From Photobacterium leiognathi (GTDB taxonomy: Bacteria > Pseudomonadota > Gammaproteobacteria > Enterobacterales > Vibrionaceae): a stretch of DNA of 64,000 nt. The notes under the pieces were generated by a model that saw nothing but the letters and a program-made list of their open reading frames with translations, was not told the origin of the DNA and searched no databases. Position numbers and translations under genes: made by a program. The DNA lies in the NCBI RefSeq assembly GCF_030685535.1, contig NZ_CP131599.1:496001-560000 (forward strand). The letters are read 5' to 3'. Of the stretch, positions 26,495 through 35,226 are shown piece after piece (positions within the stretch are counted from its first letter, which is position 1; each line of letters begins with the position of its first letter).

Positions 26495-27405
26495 TATAAA
26501 CTCAGTCCTTTTGCAATGGTTTGTGTGGTGACTTTAATTAAGTCTAAATAGGTAGGTACAGGACCATCTTGTGCGCTGAGAGAGTCTACGTAGAGGACGC
26601 CAGCGTATTTTGCTCCTGTCTCTCTCGCCACTTGTTGAGCAGGTTTGGCAGATACCGTACTTTCGCTAAATACCGCATGTATGTGGTGCTCTCTGACTGC
26701 GTCTATAAGTTTACGTACCTGTTGAGGTGTACCTTGAGCATCAGCATTAATAGGCCATAAATACAGCTCTTTTAAACCGAAATCGCGGGCAAGATAAGTG
26801 AATGCACCTTCGCTTGTTACTAGCCAACGTTGCTCAATTGGAATGTCCTGAATTTGCTGGCGAATTGGCTCTATGGTTTGCTTGATTTGTTGAATGTATT
26901 GCTCAGCGTTGCGGTTATAAATGTCTGCGTTCTTAGGATCATGTTTCACCAAAGCTTGGCGAATGTTTTCAACATAAACCACGCCGTTAGTAGGTGACAT
27001 CCAAGCATGAGGATTTGGCTTTCCGTTATATGGGCCTTGGGAAATGCTTAAAGGTGAAATGCCATGGGTGACAGTGACAGAAGGAACATCATGTAGATTG
27101 GCAAAAAATTTATTAAACCAAAGCTCAAGGTTTAGCCCGTTGTATAATATGAGATCTGCGCCTTGTGCACGTTTTAGATCCCCTGGAGTGACTTGATAGT
27201 TATGAATTTCAGCATTTGGTTTAGTGATTGACTCTACGATTGCAGCATCACCAGCGACATTTTTTGCCATATCCGCAATGATGGTGAAAGTGGTAATCAC
27301 TTTGAACTTATCATCGGCATAACTGGTTGCACTAAATACTAAGCTAATGCACATAAGTGAAGCCGTTGTAACATGTTTCAACAGTCGCTTTGTTCCAAAT
27401 CTCAT
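26494..27405 (-). CDS. sitA: Mn/Fe ABC transporter substrate-binding protein SitA
   Basis: Periplasmic metal-binding protein, 303 residues. The signal peptide ends SATSYA before DD (about residue 30). The four metal ligands of cluster A-I binding proteins can be picked out: His in [10 protein letters not shown], His in [11 protein letters not shown], Glu in [12 protein letters not shown] and Asp in LYVDSLS. Glu, not His, at the third position and no His-rich loop fit the Mn/Fe-type SitA/YfeA rather than the Zn-type ZnuA. The first gene of the operon; a Fur box lies 62 nt upstream of its start, so iron repression is expected. Confidence 0.94.
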   Translation of the reverse strand: MRFGTKRLLKHVTTASLMCISLVFSATSYADDKFKVITTFTIIADMAKNVAGDAAIVESITKPNAEIHNYQVTPGDLKRAQGADLILYNGLNLELWFNKFFANLHDVPSVTVTHGISPLSISQGPYNGKPNPHAWMSPTNGVVYVENIRQALVKHDPKNADIYNRNAEQYIQQIKQTIEPIRQQIQDIPIEQRWLVTSEGAFTYLARDFGLKELYLWPINADAQGTPQQVRKLIDAVREHHIHAVFSESTVSAKPAQQVARETGAKYAGVLYVDSLSAQDGPVPTYLDLIKVTTQTIAKGLSL

Positions 27406-27466
27406 CGCATTTATCCCTTAAATGAAATCAATTCTTTGAGTTTTATAGCAAAGCAAAAAATTAAAT

Positions 27467-27485
27467 GCAAATGAAAATCATTATC
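27467..27485 (-). promoter_or_regulatory. Fur box upstream of sitABCD
   Basis: GCAAATGAAAATCATTATC matches the 19-base Fur consensus GATAATGATAATCATTATC at 16 positions. It is placed before sitA, in the gap shared with the divergent SDR gene, so it may also touch that promoter. Confidence 0.88.
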
Positions 27486-27613
27486 GTTAAGTGGTTTGAT
27501 AATATTTGTTCATTGGGGTTGTTTGTCATCACTTAAACGGTATATTGGATTAATAATCAGTTAGTTATTTATATAACTAATAATATTTTCTGTTGGCTAA
27601 TTAAGGACATAAC

Positions 27614-28303
27614 ATGAAAAAAACTGTCATGATCACTGGTGCTAACCGAGGTATTGGGTTAAGTCTCGTTGAGCAATATTTAGCTCAAGGTTGGGTAGTA
27701 AATGCTACCGTACGAGCTGTAGATCCTGCGGGAGCACTTGAACAGCTGGCTGCTATACATACAGATTTAGCGATTCATGTTTTGGATGTAACGAATTACA
27801 AGCAAATGGAAAGTTTAGCTTTGCAATTACCTGTATTGGACTTGTTGATCAACAATGCAGGTTACTATGGGCCTAAAGGATACGGCTTTGGTAATACCGA
27901 TGTTGATGAGTGGCGTAAAGTCTTTGAAATTAACGCCATTGCACCACTCAAATTGGTTGAGAGCCTTTATCCACTACTGAGTAAAAGTAAAACAAAGAAG
28001 ATCGCTTGTTTGTCATCAAAAGTGGGCAGCATGACAGAGAATACCTCTGGTGGCGGTTACATTTATCGCTCATCAAAAGCGGCATTAAACTCTGTGGTAA
28101 AAAGCTTAAGCAATGATTTACGCGGCGAAGGGTTTACAGTACTAGCTCTGCATCCAGGTTGGGTACAAACAGAGATGGGTGGACCGAATGCACTGATTGA
28201 TACCGCAACATCAGCACAAGGCTTGTATGAGGTAATAGAACAAAGCGCACCAAATAATAGCGGTGAGTTTATTAATTATGATGGTAGCCGCATCGCGTGG
28301 TAA
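27614..28303 (+). CDS. Short-chain dehydrogenase/reductase (SDR)
   Basis: A 229-residue classical SDR. The NAD(P)-binding TGANRGIGLSLV is at residues 7-18, DLLINNAGYYGP (about 75-86) carries the NNAG motif, and the catalytic Ser and Tyr-x-x-x-Lys lie in CLSSKVGSM and YIYRSSKAALN (about 150-160). LHPGWVQTEMGG follows, a usual pattern. The group to which it belongs (short SDRs near 230 residues, C-factor-like) has varied or unknown substrates. It is divergent from sitA, separated by a region with the Fur box. The next gene starts only 29 nt after its stop, so they may be cotranscribed. Confidence 0.9.
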   Translation: MKKTVMITGANRGIGLSLVEQYLAQGWVVNATVRAVDPAGALEQLAAIHTDLAIHVLDVTNYKQMESLALQLPVLDLLINNAGYYGPKGYGFGNTDVDEWRKVFEINAIAPLKLVESLYPLLSKSKTKKIACLSSKVGSMTENTSGGGYIYRSSKAALNSVVKSLSNDLRGEGFTVLALHPGWVQTEMGGPNALIDTATSAQGLYEVIEQSAPNNSGEFINYDGSRIAW

Positions 28304-28332
28304 CCACAGATGAAGAGAAAAGGGAGTATGTA

Positions 28333-28845
28333 ATGGAAAATGTCATTATTCGTCACAGTGAACAAGCTGATATTGATGGTGTTAAAGCGATTTATGAATC
28401 AGAAGTCGCGTATGGTGGCACACTCCAACTCCCATTTCCTTCTCTCGAACGTTGGGCATCACGATTATCAAATCTCCCACAAGGTTGTTATAGCTTGGTT
28501 GCTGAATACGATGGTGAAATTATCGGTCAATTAGGTTTGTCTGTTTGTGATAATCAACGTCGTAAACATGTCGCGAGTTTTGGTATGGGAGTTAAAGAGG
28601 CGTATCAAGGAAGAGGTGTGGGCTGTCAGCTATTGCAGGCAGCCTTAATGCTTAGCGATAAATGGCTCAATGTTCAGCGTATAGAATTAGAAGTGTACAC
28701 CGATAATTTAGCTGCGATTAAGCTGTATCAAAAGTATGGTTTTGTTATCGAGGGTGAAGCTAAGCATTACGCGTTTAGAAATGGTGAATATGCCAATGTT
28801 TACCATATGGCACGACTACGTAGCTATGCAGAAAGTGTCGGATAA
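28333..28845 (+). CDS. GNAT-family N-acetyltransferase
   Basis: A 170-residue acetyltransferase. Conserved elements: ASFGMGVKEAYQGRGVGCQLLQAAL (about 79-103, acetyl-CoA binding Q-G-R-G-V-G), RIELEVYTDNLAAIKLYQKYGF (about 116-137) and a final AFRNGEYANVYHMARL typical of the RimL/PhnO-like or L-amino-acid N-acyltransferase group. The start is set at ATG 28333, which has AAGGGAG about 8 nt upstream; the longer frame beginning at 28297 overlaps the SDR stop and lacks a site. The substrate is unknown. Confidence 0.88.
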   Translation: MENVIIRHSEQADIDGVKAIYESEVAYGGTLQLPFPSLERWASRLSNLPQGCYSLVAEYDGEIIGQLGLSVCDNQRRKHVASFGMGVKEAYQGRGVGCQLLQAALMLSDKWLNVQRIELEVYTDNLAAIKLYQKYGFVIEGEAKHYAFRNGEYANVYHMARLRSYAESVG

Positions 28846-28873
28846 TATGAGAAATACATTATAGCCAGATAAT

Positions 28874-28928
28874 AAAAAGGCAGTCATACCTATAACTCGA
28901 TCTAGTTAAAGTATATGACTGCCTTTTT
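28874..28928. terminator. Bidirectional terminator
   Basis: AAAAAGGCAGTCATA (28874-28888) pairs perfectly with TATGACTGCCTTTTT (28914-28928), between convergent units. Confidence 0.92.
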
Positions 28929-28955
28929 GGATTTGATAATGGGTAAAATTAGACG

Positions 28956-29310
28956 TTAGTGACCCACTGTTTTTGAAAGTAGGTTAACAATCAGTACACC
29001 TACGATAATAAAGCCAATACCAACAATCGCAGGTAAATCTAAACGCTGACCGTAAATAAAGAAGCTAATCGTCGCTACAAGTACAATACCTGCGCCACTC
29101 CATATCGCGTACACGATACCTACTAAGCATAGTTTTTACTGTGACTGAGAGTAGGAAGAATGCAACCCCATAACCGACAAGTACGACAGTACTTGGTACC
29201 AGTTTAGTAAATTGTTCAGCTTTTGGAATAAATGACGTTGCTATAACTTCAAAAACGATCGCAATAGATAACGCTAAGAATGGTGGCATAGAGGTGATTA
29301 GTTTAAACAT
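28956..29310 (-). pseudogene. SMR-family multidrug efflux protein (EmrE-like), frameshifted
   Basis: Reading from ATG 29310 gives MPPFLALSIAIVFEVIATSF (with the membrane Glu of EmrE-type pumps), then PKAEQFTKLVPST and a second helix up to LLSVTVKTM. At 29121-29130 the frame is lost and a stop comes after 81 codons. In the next frame the rest of a normal SMR protein follows at once: LVGIVYAIWSGAGIVLVAT, IYGQRLDLPAIVGIGFIIVG and VNLLSKTVGH, ending with TAA at 28956-28958. One extra base in TACTAAG explains it. An intact protein would be about 117 residues with four helices and would export cationic compounds by proton exchange. Real loss or a sequence error are both possible. Confidence 0.88.
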
Positions 29311-29482
29311 TGCGTATTTCTTCCATCAATTATGAGGAGCGCATTTTGCTCGAAAACAGCCGATTTACCAAGCGCTATTTATACAAATGATTATTACTAT
29401 TTCGTAATAATTGAACGTGTTTAATGGTTATTAGGAATGATTAGACGATAAGCACTAACTATCGTCCAATCATTAGACATTA

Positions 29483-31177
29483 TTAAGCATTAACTAAGGT
29501 ATTTTTTCGATCGTACTTTTGCTTATACATCAGTTGATCGGCTGTAACGATAGCTTCTTGGTAATCATGCTCTATGTTAGTTACACCATAGGCAATTGAA
29601 ACAAAGTTTTTAGTTGCGATTTCGATTTCATGATTCACCTGAGCTAATCGTTTATCGAATTTCTCATGAGATTCAATATTTGAAAAAATCAAAAACTCAT
29701 CACCACCTAAGCGGATAACAATATCACCATAACGGAAGTGCTTTTGGATGATTTCTGCGGTTACCTTTAAAACATCATCACCTTTTTCATGACCATAATT
29801 GTCATTAATGTATTTGAAATTATTAAGGTCAATGAATGCAACATATTGATAATCATTCAAATCATTAGATAAATGATCGCGAGTGTAGCAAGATGTCAGC
29901 GAGTCTATTTTCTCTACTTTGGCATCATCTTTATCGTAGACGCTGGTCATAACAAAGAGGTTATCACCACAAATAACCTTATTTCTTTGAGTTACAAAGG
30001 TTTTCTCTTCACCATTAATGAGAACCACCTCTTCTTTTGATAACACAATATTATCTGACTCAATCAATTCCAGATCGGCTTGTAGGCAGGCATCATAGCC
30101 GGGTAAGGTTTCTTTAATCTCATCAATAGAATGACCGACTAAATCGAACCCATAAAACTGAATATGCTTTTTATTATTAAAAATTGCCTCACCATTGATA
30201 TCACGGATAACAACCATACATTCAGCGTTATTTATCATAGCGTTAGCTAAAAAGTTACCGATATCAAATGACGTGTTTGAGTTATGGTAAAAGGCTGAAA
30301 TAAAGTTGGAAACAATCTCTTTATTACTTTGCTTATAATTGATGTTGAAGGTATTAAATGGGTCAAACTTCAATAATTCATTAACATTGTCGAAATCATT
30401 TTTGCAAATGGTTTTGTATATTTTTTGTTCTACTTCATTGTAAAACGAAGAAATATCATCGAGTTTTTTAAAGTTATATTCAATCTTCTCATTGTTTTGT
30501 AACGCTGAGATAGGTAAAGGTTTTGAGTAATAATACCCTTGGTGAAGGAAGTTGACGTTGTACTTCCTTTCTATGTTTTTGATTAGCTGTAAATTCTTCT
30601 CGCTTTCGATACCTTCAATCACAATTAAGCTATTGGTGAGGGATGAAATATCACTCACAATACTTTCTAGCAGTTTATAAGAGAAGAAACTGGTTTCTAT
30701 TTTGTTCGTAAGTAACTTATCAATTTTTACGTAGTCAAAATCAATGCTAAGTAGTATGTCAGTATTTGAGTAGCCTTTACCGTAATCATCCAACGCGATT
30801 TTTAAGCCATTTTTTTGCAAAATCTGGCAGTTTTCCCTCATTTTCTCGATATCTTCTACGTTATCGTGTTCAGTGATCTCAAGATAGAAGTACTTAAAAT
30901 CCTCTTTGATAGAGAGTAGGTAAGCGATAAATTCATCGTTGATTAAACTTGTCGACGAGATGTTGATACTAACGTAAACCTGTTTATTGTTTTTCTTTAT
31001 GTCAGATAAAACGTGAGTAATAACATTTAAGTCAAAATAACCTTTGTTAACATAAGTTTGTACAAAGTTCTCGATATTAACTTTCTTATCCGGTAGGCGT
31101 AATAGTGCCTCGTATGCGACAGCTTTATTTTTATAGACAATAGGTTGGTATTGAAAGTATTTAGAGCGTAAAAGCAT
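29483..31177 (-). CDS. EAL-PAS-GGDEF c-di-GMP turnover protein, reversed domain order
   Basis: A 564-residue cytoplasmic protein with an EAL domain first (about 1-225), a middle region containing a PAS-like domain (about 300-400; CMVVIRDINGEAIFNNKKH) and a GGDEF domain last (about 405-560). The EAL phosphodiesterase set looks complete: YEALLRL, SINISS, LEITEHD, ALDDYGKGYSN, VKIDKLL, IEGIES and QGYYYSKPLP. The GGDEF domain has FIDLNNFKYINDNYGH and RLGGDEF, and RYGD exactly five residues before it, which is an intact inhibitory I-site. Both activities are thus possible, with the PAS domain as the likely switch. There is no membrane segment. It is monocistronic. Confidence 0.92.
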   Translation of the reverse strand: MLLRSKYFQYQPIVYKNKAVAYEALLRLPDKKVNIENFVQTYVNKGYFDLNVITHVLSDIKKNNKQVYVSINISSTSLINDEFIAYLLSIKEDFKYFYLEITEHDNVEDIEKMRENCQILQKNGLKIALDDYGKGYSNTDILLSIDFDYVKIDKLLTNKIETSFFSYKLLESIVSDISSLTNSLIVIEGIESEKNLQLIKNIERKYNVNFLHQGYYYSKPLPISALQNNEKIEYNFKKLDDISSFYNEVEQKIYKTICKNDFDNVNELLKFDPFNTFNINYKQSNKEIVSNFISAFYHNSNTSFDIGNFLANAMINNAECMVVIRDINGEAIFNNKKHIQFYGFDLVGHSIDEIKETLPGYDACLQADLELIESDNIVLSKEEVVLINGEEKTFVTQRNKVICGDNLFVMTSVYDKDDAKVEKIDSLTSCYTRDHLSNDLNDYQYVAFIDLNNFKYINDNYGHEKGDDVLKVTAEIIQKHFRYGDIVIRLGGDEFLIFSNIESHEKFDKRLAQVNHEIEIATKNFVSIAYGVTNIEHDYQEAIVTADQLMYKQKYDRKNTLVNA

Positions 31178-31429
31178 TATTTATTCTCAATATACAATGC
31201 ATAAGCATGTTTAATTATGATTAAGCCAAATTAAGGAAGAGGCTTTAAAGTGAAGGTTGACTACTCTCGTCAATATTTTGACACGAACAGTGTATTATTA
31301 AAAAGAAATAATGAGCAATGAAGCCATTTTTTTACTTAATAATAACTATGTGAGCGAATATCTAAAATTAGTGGTCTTTGGGTGGAATTGCGGCTGGTAT
31401 TTACTGGTTAAATATCAACCGCAAATTGA

Positions 31430-32362
31430 TCATGAGAGGTGACGTAAGCTACGTTTTTCTAATTTGCTAAATAGAAGAGATAAGGAAAGGCAAAGTACAA
31501 GGTATACCGCACCAACTAACAGCCAAATTTCAAAAATCAGCCCAGAAGAGTTCGCAATTTCACTGCCGACAAAGGTCATTTCTTGGATTGAGATCAGCGA
31601 GATGATCGATGAATCTTTAACGATAGAAATAAACTGCCCTGCAAGAGCGGGAACAATGCCTGCTATAGCTTGCGGAAAAATCACATAGCGAAAACGATCC
31701 CACTTTGATAAGCCAAGTGAGTCAGCGGCTTCCCATTGTCCTTTCGCAATCGCATCAATGCCGGAACGTATCACTTCAGCTATATAGGCTGCTGCAATAA
31801 GCCCTATACATAAAATGCCTGAAAACAGGTTTTCCCATAATTGTGCATCCCCAAAGAGAAAATACTGTAATCGGTTTTCATGACCGTGATAGTTACGGAA
31901 TAAATCATCTAAGCCAAGTAAGGGAACCAATTGACTAGAAATAAAGAAATAGAAAATAAAAACAAAAACTAAAGGTGGAATATTACGTACAAGCTGAATG
32001 TATGCATTTGCTGGTACACGGAAAAATACTAGCGATGAACGACGACCAAGCGCAAGTAATAAACCAAACGCAGCAGCAAAAACCATGCCCCATAAACTAA
32101 GGCGAATAGTGCTGATCACACCTTGAAAGAAATAGGGTAGCTCGCCATTTCGCCCCGGTGTAAAGACTAAATCAAAAGCTTTGTGCCATTGCCAATGGTA
32201 ATTAATACCAATAGATGAACGGTAATATAACCAGCCTAAAAAGCATCCTACAATTGCTAGTAAGACGTAATCGAGCAATTTGAGCTGAGGTAAAGAAAAT
32301 CTTGCAGCCGAACGATTATTCGGCTGCGAAGACGTTTTCTTTGCTGTTGAGCAAGAAGACAT
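31430..32362 (-). CDS. Polar amino acid ABC transporter permease (second)
   Basis: Inner-membrane permease of the PAAT (His/Glu/Gln) family, about 310 residues. GVISTIRLSLWGMVFAAAFG starts the transport domain, PANAYIQLVRNIPPLVFVF is the usual helix pair, and the EAA loop is YIAEVIRSGIDAIAKGQWEAADSLGLSKWDRFRYVIFPQA (key residues Glu-Ala-Ala and the Gly ten residues on). I choose ATG 32362 (MSSCSTAKK), 6 nt beyond the SBP stop; an upstream ATG at 32398 would overlap it by 31 nt. A Tyr-His-Trp-Gln-Trp motif before the second helix is shared with the first permease, so they are paralogues. Last gene of the four. Confidence 0.88.
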   Translation of the reverse strand: MSSCSTAKKTSSQPNNRSAARFSLPQLKLLDYVLLAIVGCFLGWLYYRSSIGINYHWQWHKAFDLVFTPGRNGELPYFFQGVISTIRLSLWGMVFAAAFGLLLALGRRSSLVFFRVPANAYIQLVRNIPPLVFVFIFYFFISSQLVPLLGLDDLFRNYHGHENRLQYFLFGDAQLWENLFSGILCIGLIAAAYIAEVIRSGIDAIAKGQWEAADSLGLSKWDRFRYVIFPQAIAGIVPALAGQFISIVKDSSIISLISIQEMTFVGSEIANSSGLIFEIWLLVGAVYLVLCLSLSLLFSKLEKRSLRHLS

Positions 32363-32367
32363 AGTGA

Positions 32368-33180
32368 TTATTGACCTTCTGCCACTTGGCTTTGCCAATC
32401 TACAGTGGTGAACCAGTAGTCATAACGCTCTTGTAGCCAACCATCTTGGGTGCGAAGTAAGATCCAGTTATTAAAGAAATTCAATAAATTGAAATCTCCT
32501 TGGCGAATAGCAAAACCTTCAGAACCTTGGCTTAAACGCTCTTTAAAAGGAATAAATAGCTTGTCTTTGTATTGCAGTGCCATCTGTTCAGGCTTAGGTG
32601 TCGAAGCCAGTACTGCTTGTGCGTTGCCGTTTAACACTTCTTGGAACGCTTGTGATTCATCATCGAATTGACGAAGTTTGGCTTTAGGGAAGTATTTCTT
32701 CGCTGTTTGAACTGTTACCGCCCCACGACGAACGGCTAATGTCACACTGCGTTTGTTGTAATCGGCAATGGTGAGTTTATCACCCGCTAACTCTTTACTA
32801 GCCGCAAGTTGAATACCTGAGTGTGAATAAGGAGTGGTGAAAAGAACACTCAGATTACGTTGTGGAGTAATAGACATACCACCAATGATAACGTCAAACT
32901 TGCCCGCTAATAGGGCAGGGATAATACCGTCCCAAGCTGTTGGAATAAATTCAACTTTAACGCCTGCATCTTTTGCGACACGTTTAGCGACATCAACTTC
33001 AAAACCAATTAATTCGCCTTGTTTATCACGCATAGCCCAAGGAACGAAGGTTGATAGGCCAACACGTAATGTCCCACGCTCTTTAATTTGTTCCAATGTG
33101 CCTTTTTCAGCGGCAAACGCATGGTTTACACTGAATAAAAGGGTGAATGCAGTAAGTAAAACTGCAAATATTCGCTTCAT
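32368..33180 (-). CDS. Polar amino acid ABC transporter substrate-binding protein
   Basis: Periplasmic solute-binding protein, 270 residues, signal peptide ending NHAFA before AEK (about residue 23). The SBP family 3 pattern is evident: IKERGTLRVGLSTFVPWAMRD, LIGFEVDVAKRVAKDAGVKVEF, IIPALLAGKFDVIIGGMSITPQR. The Arg after GGMSITPQ and the Asp in the QFDDESQAFQEVL region normally bind the alpha-carboxyl and amino groups of the amino acid. The side-chain specificity (Glu, Gln, Arg or another) cannot be read with confidence. It is the third gene, between two permeases, an order (ATPase-permease-SBP-permease) less usual than SBP first. Confidence 0.9.
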   Translation of the reverse strand: MKRIFAVLLTAFTLLFSVNHAFAAEKGTLEQIKERGTLRVGLSTFVPWAMRDKQGELIGFEVDVAKRVAKDAGVKVEFIPTAWDGIIPALLAGKFDVIIGGMSITPQRNLSVLFTTPYSHSGIQLAASKELAGDKLTIADYNKRSVTLAVRRGAVTVQTAKKYFPKAKLRQFDDESQAFQEVLNGNAQAVLASTPKPEQMALQYKDKLFIPFKERLSQGSEGFAIRQGDFNLLNFFNNWILLRTQDGWLQERYDYWFTTVDWQSQVAEGQ

Positions 33181-33209
33181 TTTTTTGTCTCCATACCGTT
33201 AAAAAGTCA

Positions 33210-34028
33210 TTAATGTGTAGGTGTTGCTAATTTATGTTCGAGTAATGTGGCGAGTGCAGATAACAGTAAAGTAATACATAAATACATCGCAGCAATGGTG
33301 AACCAAATTTCAAATGGCATTGCTGTATCTGCAACGATATCTCTTCCTTGAGTGGTTAAATCGAAGATAGCCATAATGCTGACAATAGAAGAGTTTTTCA
33401 CCAGTGAAACAGCTTCATTGGTTAATGGTGGTAAGATCCGACGTAGCATTTGCGGCAAAATGATGTAGCGATAACTATCCATTTTGCTCAATCCTAGGCT
33501 TTCTGCAGCTTCAAACTGTCCCTTAGGAATATTGATCAAACCTGCGCGAAAGATTTCAGCGGTGTAAGCACCTTGGAATAAAGATAAGGCTAAAACTGCG
33601 GTGGTAAATCGCTCTAGTCCCAGCATGGGACCAAATACAAAATAGAGTAGGTAGATTTGTACTAATAATGGCGTGTTACGGATTAACTCTATATAACCAC
33701 GGGCTAATCCACGTCCAACCACAGAATGTGAAATACGCAGCAAAGCGGTGATTAGACCAAACAGCACAGTAAAGATCAGACTAATTGCTGAGATCTTTAG
33801 TGTGATAAGTAAGCCATCAATGAGCTCGGCTGAAAACCATTCACCATCTTCTTTAAAGAAAAGATATTGTGGAACACGATACCATTGCCAATGGTAGTTC
33901 ATGGCATCAGCACCACTATTGAGTAACCACATAATGGCGAAAGCAATAACTGTGATTTGTAATAGCCCACTAATCACAGGTTTAAACACTTTCCAAATCG
34001 CTGAGGTTGACTGAGGTTTCGTTGTCAT
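33210..34028 (-). CDS. Polar amino acid ABC transporter permease (first)
   Basis: A 272-residue PAAT permease. ELIDGLLITLKISAISLIF opens the transport domain; GYIELIRNTPLLVQIYLLYF and the EAA loop AEIFRAGLINIPKGQFEAAESLGLSK (split here: Glu-Ala-Ala, Gly) are clear. It shares the extra N-terminal helix and Tyr-His-Trp-Gln-Trp motif with the second permease of the operon, implying they form a heterodimer from a duplication. It follows the ATPase gene by 7 nt. Confidence 0.9.
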   Translation of the reverse strand: MTTKPQSTSAIWKVFKPVISGLLQITVIAFAIMWLLNSGADAMNYHWQWYRVPQYLFFKEDGEWFSAELIDGLLITLKISAISLIFTVLFGLITALLRISHSVVGRGLARGYIELIRNTPLLVQIYLLYFVFGPMLGLERFTTAVLALSLFQGAYTAEIFRAGLINIPKGQFEAAESLGLSKMDSYRYIILPQMLRRILPPLTNEAVSLVKNSSIVSIMAIFDLTTQGRDIVADTAMPFEIWFTIAAMYLCITLLLSALATLLEHKLATPTH

Positions 34029-34035
34029 AACCGCC

Positions 34036-34776
34036 TCAGTAGCTCAGAATTTTGGTTAAAAAGCTTTGGGTGCGTTGCTGCTCTGGTGCATCAAAGAGTT
34101 CTGCTGGTGGTGCAATTTCGACAATTTCACCCTCATCCATAAACACAACGCGATCAGCCACTTTACGCGCAAAGCCCATTTCATGGGTGACGCAGATCAT
34201 GGTGATACCTTCATAGGCAAGCTCTTTCATGACATCCAGCACTTCATGGATCATTTCAGGGTCGAGCGCAGAGGTTGGTTCATCGAACAACAGAATATCT
34301 GGCTTCATACATAATGAACGAGCAATTGCGACACGTTGCTGTTGACCACCAGAGAGCTGTCCGGGAAACTTATCGGCTTGATGCGCAATATGAACCCGTT
34401 CAAGGTATTGCATTGCTAAGGCTTCAGCTTCTGCTTTGGACATACCTAACGCGCGACGAGGCGCTAGTGTCAGGTTGTCTAATACCGTCATATGAGGGAA
34501 AAGATTGAAATGCTGAAACACCATTCCCACCTTCCCACGAATGGCTTTAAGGCTTTTAGGTTCGAGTGTTTTCCCGGTAACAGTGATTTCCCCTGAGTCA
34601 TAGTGCTCAAGGCCATTAATACAGCGGATTAAGGTTGATTTGCCCGAGCCAGAGGGGCCACAGATCACTAAGCGTTCACCTTTGTGTATGGTGAGATCAA
34701 TGTCCTTTAATGCGTGGAAATCGCCATACCATTTATTCACATGGTTAAATGTGATTACTTCGTCTTTAGCCAACAA
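34036..34776 (-). CDS. Polar amino acid ABC transporter ATP-binding protein
   Basis: A GltL/GlnQ-type ATPase. Walker A CGPSGSGKSTLIRC (about 35-48), Q-loop VFQHFNLFPHMTVL, signature LSGGQQQRVAIARSL (about 138-152), Walker B ILLFDEPTSALDPEMI and switch His in VTHEMGFAR are all as expected. No ATG start exists before the conserved region; the best site is one of two adjacent TTG codons at 34776/34773, which have TGAGG about 7-10 nt upstream. It is the first gene of the leftward four-gene operon. Confidence 0.9.
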   Translation of the reverse strand: MLAKDEVITFNHVNKWYGDFHALKDIDLTIHKGERLVICGPSGSGKSTLIRCINGLEHYDSGEITVTGKTLEPKSLKAIRGKVGMVFQHFNLFPHMTVLDNLTLAPRRALGMSKAEAEALAMQYLERVHIAHQADKFPGQLSGGQQQRVAIARSLCMKPDILLFDEPTSALDPEMIHEVLDVMKELAYEGITMICVTHEMGFARKVADRVVFMDEGEIVEIAPPAELFDAPEQQRTQSFLTKILSY

Positions 34777-34788
34777 GACGTACCTCAA

Positions 34789-35226
34789 CTGATAAATTTA
34801 TAGCTTTTGATAATAGGAAGGAAAGACTAACCTATTACAGCAATAGCTTTAACCGATTAAAATTAATAATTATTTCAATATTATATAACAATGAACCTTA
34901 AATGCTGATAAGTCACCATTTAGTTTGATAAGTGTGGATTATGTGAACGAATATTACCCATTATTTTCTTAAAATGAGAGCTTTGTATAACATAAAAGTA
35001 TTTGTTTTATATCTGTATTAGGGTAGTGAAACGCATTTTGTTATGATTTATTGGACACAATAGTATTATTGATGATGTAAATTGGTTAAAAAATGTCGAC
35101 TTTTATGTCAATAACCCATTGCACTAGAAGGGTTAAGGCGATAAGTTAACAACGACTATTTGGAGAAAATACACTACATCAATTTGACCGACATGGACGT
35201 AGTGTAGCGATACGGGAAGTATAAGC
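34789..35226. other. Divergent intergenic region and aroG leader
   Basis: About 440 bases between the amino acid transporter and aroG. AT-rich. Near aroG, TACACTAC (35170-35177) can pair with GTAGTGTA (35199-35206) around a 21-nt loop, forming a leader hairpin ending 20 nt before the start codon. TGTAAA at about 35076 is a TyrR half-site-like sequence only. No ORF or known riboswitch recognised. Confidence 0.45.

Noticed and set aside
35076..35100. TyrR box before aroG
   Set aside because: Only the TGTAAA half is present; the second half does not match.
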